43,209 bases of DNA from JBMORL01 sp049322335 (GTDB lineage: Bacteria > Bacteroidota > Bacteroidia > Flavobacteriales_D > UBA2798). Shown in pieces: positions 40,776 through 43,209 of the stretch. The notes beneath the pieces were generated by a model that saw only the letters and a program-made list of their open reading frames with translations, was not told the DNA's origin and searched no databases. Every line of letters starts with the position of its first letter. Position 1 is the first letter of the stretch. A program made the translations under genes and the position numbers. The DNA lies in NCBI GenBank assembly GCA_049322335.1, contig JBMORL010000132.1, forward strand, positions 1 to 43,209, in the 5' to 3' direction.

Positions 40776-41513
40776 ATGAGATATTATTTGTTATCACTTT
40801 TTTTGATTATTTCTTTTACTGTTCCAGGTCAGATAAACGTTGTTAATGTAAATAAAATTATTCCATGCTGTGGTTTTATGGACTCGTTGGATATTGAAGG
40901 TGATGGAAACTATGATATAAAATATGAAACGATGTATATTGGATCAACTTCAGGTATAATGGCTTATACATCCGATTCTGTTAAAACAAATGGTATATAT
41001 TTCTATAACTACACCCCGCCTTCCGGTTCTTATATTGACACGGTTCTAATTAATATCTATTTTTCTTCAAGTTGGATGAATTGGGGGCCGGGAGATGGTT
41101 TCAGGTATTTGAGTTTTTATAGGTTGACCCCTTCAAATGATACACTTTTCGGGTGGATAGAAATGGAAATGATTGGATATTCGACTATTAATGATTCTTT
41201 AAAAATTACAAAATATGCCAGTAATACAGTTATAAATCAAACAATCCCGACTGGTGTCACCCTCTTAAATGGTCTTGGGGAAAACCAGATTCAGCATAAT
41301 ATTAGAATATACCCCAATCCTGCAGATAAGTTTCTGAATATTGAGTCTGATATCTTTCCGGCTCAGTTTTTTATATATGATTTGTCAGGGAGAATAGTGA
41401 TGACCGGGACAATCGAAAATTCGATTCAATATTTTGATATTTCTAAATTAGACTTTGGATTATATATTATTCTGATTAATAATGGACCAAATTTGATTAT
41501 CGAAAAGAAATAG
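40776..41513 (+). CDS. Secreted protein with T9SS type A sorting domain, AT-rich gene
   Basis: In this 245-residue protein a signal peptide (MRYYLLSLFLIISFTVPGQ) is followed by a domain of about 145 residues with MDSLDIEGDGNYDIKYETMYIG, GIYFYNYTPPSGSYIDTV and DGFRYLSFYRLTPSNDTLFGWIEMEMIGY. This looks like a single beta-sandwich, of the kind that describes small secreted proteins with an S-layer-like or DUF-type domain; I do not recognise the family. The last 70 residues are a type A T9SS domain (RIYPNPADKFLNI, FFIYDLSGRIVMTGT, DFGLYIILI). The gene is clearly more AT-rich than the rest of the window. The next gene starts eight bases after its stop and is of the same kind. Confidence 0.82.
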   Translation: MRYYLLSLFLIISFTVPGQINVVNVNKIIPCCGFMDSLDIEGDGNYDIKYETMYIGSTSGIMAYTSDSVKTNGIYFYNYTPPSGSYIDTVLINIYFSSSWMNWGPGDGFRYLSFYRLTPSNDTLFGWIEMEMIGYSTINDSLKITKYASNTVINQTIPTGVTLLNGLGENQIQHNIRIYPNPADKFLNIESDIFPAQFFIYDLSGRIVMTGTIENSIQYFDISKLDFGLYIILINNGPNLIIEKK

Positions 41514-41521
41514 GTAGTACA

Positions 41522-41887
41522 ATGAAAAATGTTTTTTTTATATTTTTTTTTGGATTGATTTATATTGAAACAAATGCTCAATGGTACTTTAATTATAAAG
41601 CCAGCAGTAATATTGAATTTATTGATATTTCTATCCCGAATAGTGATACTGTTTTTGTATGTGGATATAATCAGTTACTAAACAAATCATTTTCTTTTAA
41701 ATCAGTAGATAATGGTTTAACATGGGATTCCATTTTAATTTCAAACTGCAGGATTAATTCGGTTTGTTTTTCTTCAGTTCAAAAGGGTTTTGCACTTGGA
41801 AATGATAGTATACTTTATGGTACATCGGATGGAGGACAAATCTGGGCAACAGTTTCTTTTTTTCTGAAAAATTTGACGATGTATTAA
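41522..41887 (+). CDS. N-terminal part of a frameshifted BNR/Ycf48-like T9SS protein
   Basis: This 121-residue frame opens with a signal peptide (MKNVFFIFFFGLIYIETNAQ) and BNR/Ycf48-like blades (FVCGYNQLLNKSFSFKSVDNGLTWDSILISN, GFALGNDSILYGTSDGGQIWATVS). It runs out of frame after a run of seven Ts (41857-41863), where TVSFFLKNLTMY precedes a stop. One extra T would read TVSFFSEKFDDVLSLNDSII and join the frame at 41890. Together they make a protein of about 420 residues with repeated S.dnG.tW.. units and a type A sorting domain. The split is either a real frameshift, phase variation in the T run, or an assembly error. Confidence 0.75.
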   Translation: MKNVFFIFFFGLIYIETNAQWYFNYKASSNIEFIDISIPNSDTVFVCGYNQLLNKSFSFKSVDNGLTWDSILISNCRINSVCFSSVQKGFALGNDSILYGTSDGGQIWATVSFFLKNLTMY

Positions 41888-41889
41888 GT

Positions 41890-42789
41890 TTGAACGATTC
41901 CATAATTTATGTTTCACGTACAGGAAATGCAAAAGTTTCATATAATAATGGATCAAACTGGAATACCCTTCCAATTGTATGTTCAGGTGAAAGAATCAGT
42001 TTTAAAGACGGAACGCTATTTTTTAGTGATAATCAGGGCTATTCTTATAGCCTGGATTCAGGAAATTATTGTTTTTATAACCAAATGTTTAATTGGATTA
42101 ATGATATTTCTTCCGAAAGTTCTTTCCGGATATCTGATACTTTGGTGTCTTTGTGTGGGAAAGCGGTAAATGGCAATTTACTGGGGTACTCTGAACCCGA
42201 GTATGGAATAATAAGCACAGAAAATTATGAAAATCAATTTCAATTTGTACAATCACATTTTACCGAAATGGATTCGATAAATGATGTTGAACTTACTGAA
42301 ATTGCTTTGTATGCTGCCACTTCACCCGAATTTAGTAACGGCCGCTTTATTAAGTCAACAGACAATGGAATATCATGGTATACGCTGTTTTGTTCAGAAC
42401 CAGTTGGAATATCTTCTGCTTACATTCGGGAAATTGAAATGTATGATGATACATCAGGTTTTGCTATAGGAGAGAATAAAATTTATAAAACTACAAATGG
42501 TGGCGGAACTCCTATTCAGCCGGTTGGGTTTTTGTTCAACGCAATAATAGAAAATAACAACTTCGAAAGCAGTACTTTGTTTCCTAATCCTTCAAACGAT
42601 AAAATAGATATAAATTCTTTACGCGAAATTTCAGCTATTACTTTATTTGATTGTGCTGGTAAGAAATTGAAAGAGTATTTCTCAACTTCAGGTATTAATG
42701 TTAGCGATTTATCGCCCGGAATGTATTTTGTAAAAGTCGGGTATAAATCATCACAAACAGAAACGATAAGATTTATTAAAACCGAATAG
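41890..42789 (+). CDS. C-terminal part of a frameshifted BNR/Ycf48-like T9SS protein, with type A sorting domain
   Basis: This 299-residue frame has no good start of its own; the nominal TTG at 41890 lies in the middle of a sequence that continues the preceding frame after a one-base shift. It contains further BNR/Ycf48-like repeats (KVSYNNGSNWNTLPIVC, FIKSTDNGISWYTLFC, IYKTTNGGGTPIQ), as in sialidase-like and photosystem-assembly-like propellers. The C-terminal 75 residues are a type A T9SS domain (STLFPNPSNDKIDI, LFDCAGKKLKEYF, SPGMYFVKVG). The original product is probably a secreted beta-propeller protein. The gene is AT-rich, like the one before it. Confidence 0.78.
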   Translation: MNDSIIYVSRTGNAKVSYNNGSNWNTLPIVCSGERISFKDGTLFFSDNQGYSYSLDSGNYCFYNQMFNWINDISSESSFRISDTLVSLCGKAVNGNLLGYSEPEYGIISTENYENQFQFVQSHFTEMDSINDVELTEIALYAATSPEFSNGRFIKSTDNGISWYTLFCSEPVGISSAYIREIEMYDDTSGFAIGENKIYKTTNGGGTPIQPVGFLFNAIIENNNFESSTLFPNPSNDKIDINSLREISAITLFDCAGKKLKEYFSTSGINVSDLSPGMYFVKVGYKSSQTETIRFIKTE

Positions 42790-42994
42790 AGTTAATGAGA
42801 ATAATAAACTCTGTGATTACTTCAATGTTTATTCCTGCCCTGCGAATGCAAACTGACGTGGCCTGCCTTGCTTCACTGAAGCTACCCGAAAGCGAAGAGA
42901 GCCAGGCCTCGCAGTGACAGCCCGCAGGGTTTTTTTATTCACATCCAATAACCACCATGCTGTCAGATCGCGCGGCAAGCTGTCCACTAACCAA
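42790..42994. repeat. Intergenic REP-like palindrome before the permease gene
   Basis: An imperfect palindrome at about 42834-42932 pairs CCTGCCCTGCGA (42834-42845) with TCGCAGTGACAGCCCGCAGG (42909-42928), with GGCCTGCC opposite a GAGAGCCAGGCC segment. The right arm ends in TTTTTTT (42932 region). It resembles the dispersed TGCGAGG...CTCGCA elements of Bacteroidota and may also act as a terminator. Confidence 0.5.
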
Positions 42995-43209
42995 TCAACT
43001 CTTATACCTGAGCCATTTAAACAATTCTTTATAAGTAACTTTTTTCCCGTACATCAGGATTCCGATGCGGTAGATTTTTGCAGCCAGCCAGGTGCAAAAG
43101 AGGAAGCCGGCAATAAGGAAAAACATGGAAAGCAATAATTCCCAAACCGGAATTCCGATGGCTACTCTCACCATCATTACTACAGGTGAAGTAAGGGGAA
43201 TCATGGAGG
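42995..43209 (-). CDS. ABC-2 type transporter permease (NatB-like), C-terminal fragment
   Basis: The frame is open to the right edge of the window, so the gene is cut at its 5' end; the Met codon at 43202-43204 is internal. The last 70 residues (IPLTSPVVMMVRVAIGIPVWE, LLLSMFFLIAGFLFCTWLAAKIYRIG, ILMYGKKVTYKELFKWLRY) match the end of ABC-2 type permeases of the NatB/YhaP class in Bacteroidota: P(L/F)SPV.MM.R, a last membrane helix, and a cytoplasmic ILMYGKKpt..E..KW.ry tail. Such permeases export ions or peptides with a partner ATPase, which would lie outside the window. The stop is at 42995-42997. Confidence 0.9.
   Translation of the reverse strand, partial: SMIPLTSPVVMMVRVAIGIPVWELLLSMFFLIAGFLFCTWLAAKIYRIGILMYGKKVTYKELFKWLRYKS

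Noticed and set aside
1..43209. tRNA, rRNA or other structured RNA genes
   Set aside because: No cloverleaf with TTCRA-type arm and no rRNA-like sequence was recognised in the intergenic regions; a covariance-model search was not possible here.

Overview
The window looks like chromosome of an uncultured member of the Bacteroidota. Eight genes, one of them frameshifted, carry the C-terminal sorting domain of the type IX secretion system (T9SS): five of type A (YPNP-like motif followed by a beta-sandwich) and three of type B (gliding-motility style, FSPNGDG...NRWG). Promoter-like sequences match the Bacteroidota consensus TAnnTTTG, several genes seem to start with TTG, and AT content is moderate to high. 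A 100-N gap flanked by two identical 127-bp copies shows that this is a scaffold from a short-read (probably metagenome) assembly. No rRNA, tRNA, CRISPR array or complete transposon was seen.

Layout. 1-5.4 kb: end of a TonB-like protein, a DinB-family protein, a large membrane protein with two GldL-like FKxxHW motifs, then ogt, an ECF sigma factor, a small membrane protein (probable anti-sigma factor) and a CnrX/Spy-like periplasmic sensor. 5.6-6.9 kb: a secreted YHYH protein. 6.9-7.6 kb: a non-coding block holding a mirrored three-hairpin repeat. 7.6-12.2 kb (minus strand): a lipoprotein, a sulfatase-modifying-factor/glucosaminidase fusion, a GT-C-like membrane protein and an HNH endonuclease; the last three are packed like an operon. 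12.3-13.6 kb: metK. 13.7-22.7 kb: a run of four large T9SS cargo proteins (two with choice-of-anchor L domains, one with an S74 intramolecular chaperone, one propeller-like) interrupted by an XRE regulator. 22.9-28 kb: an M20 dipeptidase, a LEA-14-like lipoprotein, a DUF255 thioredoxin-fold protein, the assembly gap, a YD-repeat-like protein and another T9SS protein. 29.3-35.7 kb: a LysM glucosaminidase, a MerR regulator, an M23 peptidase, alaS, a DUF5684 membrane protein and a small lipoprotein. 36-40.6 kb: an NtrC-type regulator without a DNA-binding domain, a Ppx/GppA phosphatase and a LtaS-like sulfatase-fold membrane enzyme. 40.8-42.8 kb: two AT-rich T9SS cargo genes, the second split by a frameshift in a T run. 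The right edge holds the C-terminus of an ABC-2 type permease.

The most notable signals are two apparent promoter families that link regulation to secretion. TGCAAC-N17/18-GTCT lies upstream of all three type-B T9SS cargo genes. GAAGGA-N15-CGTCCAACCA lies immediately upstream of both the putative anti-sigma gene and the YHYH secreted-protein gene. Both have the layout of ECF sigma factor promoters, and an ECF sigma gene is present in the window. Other points of interest are the gene fusion at 8.4-9.9 kb, the S74 domain placed ahead of a T9SS signal, a REP-like insertion inside a signal-peptide region, and a terminator that overlaps the metK promoter.
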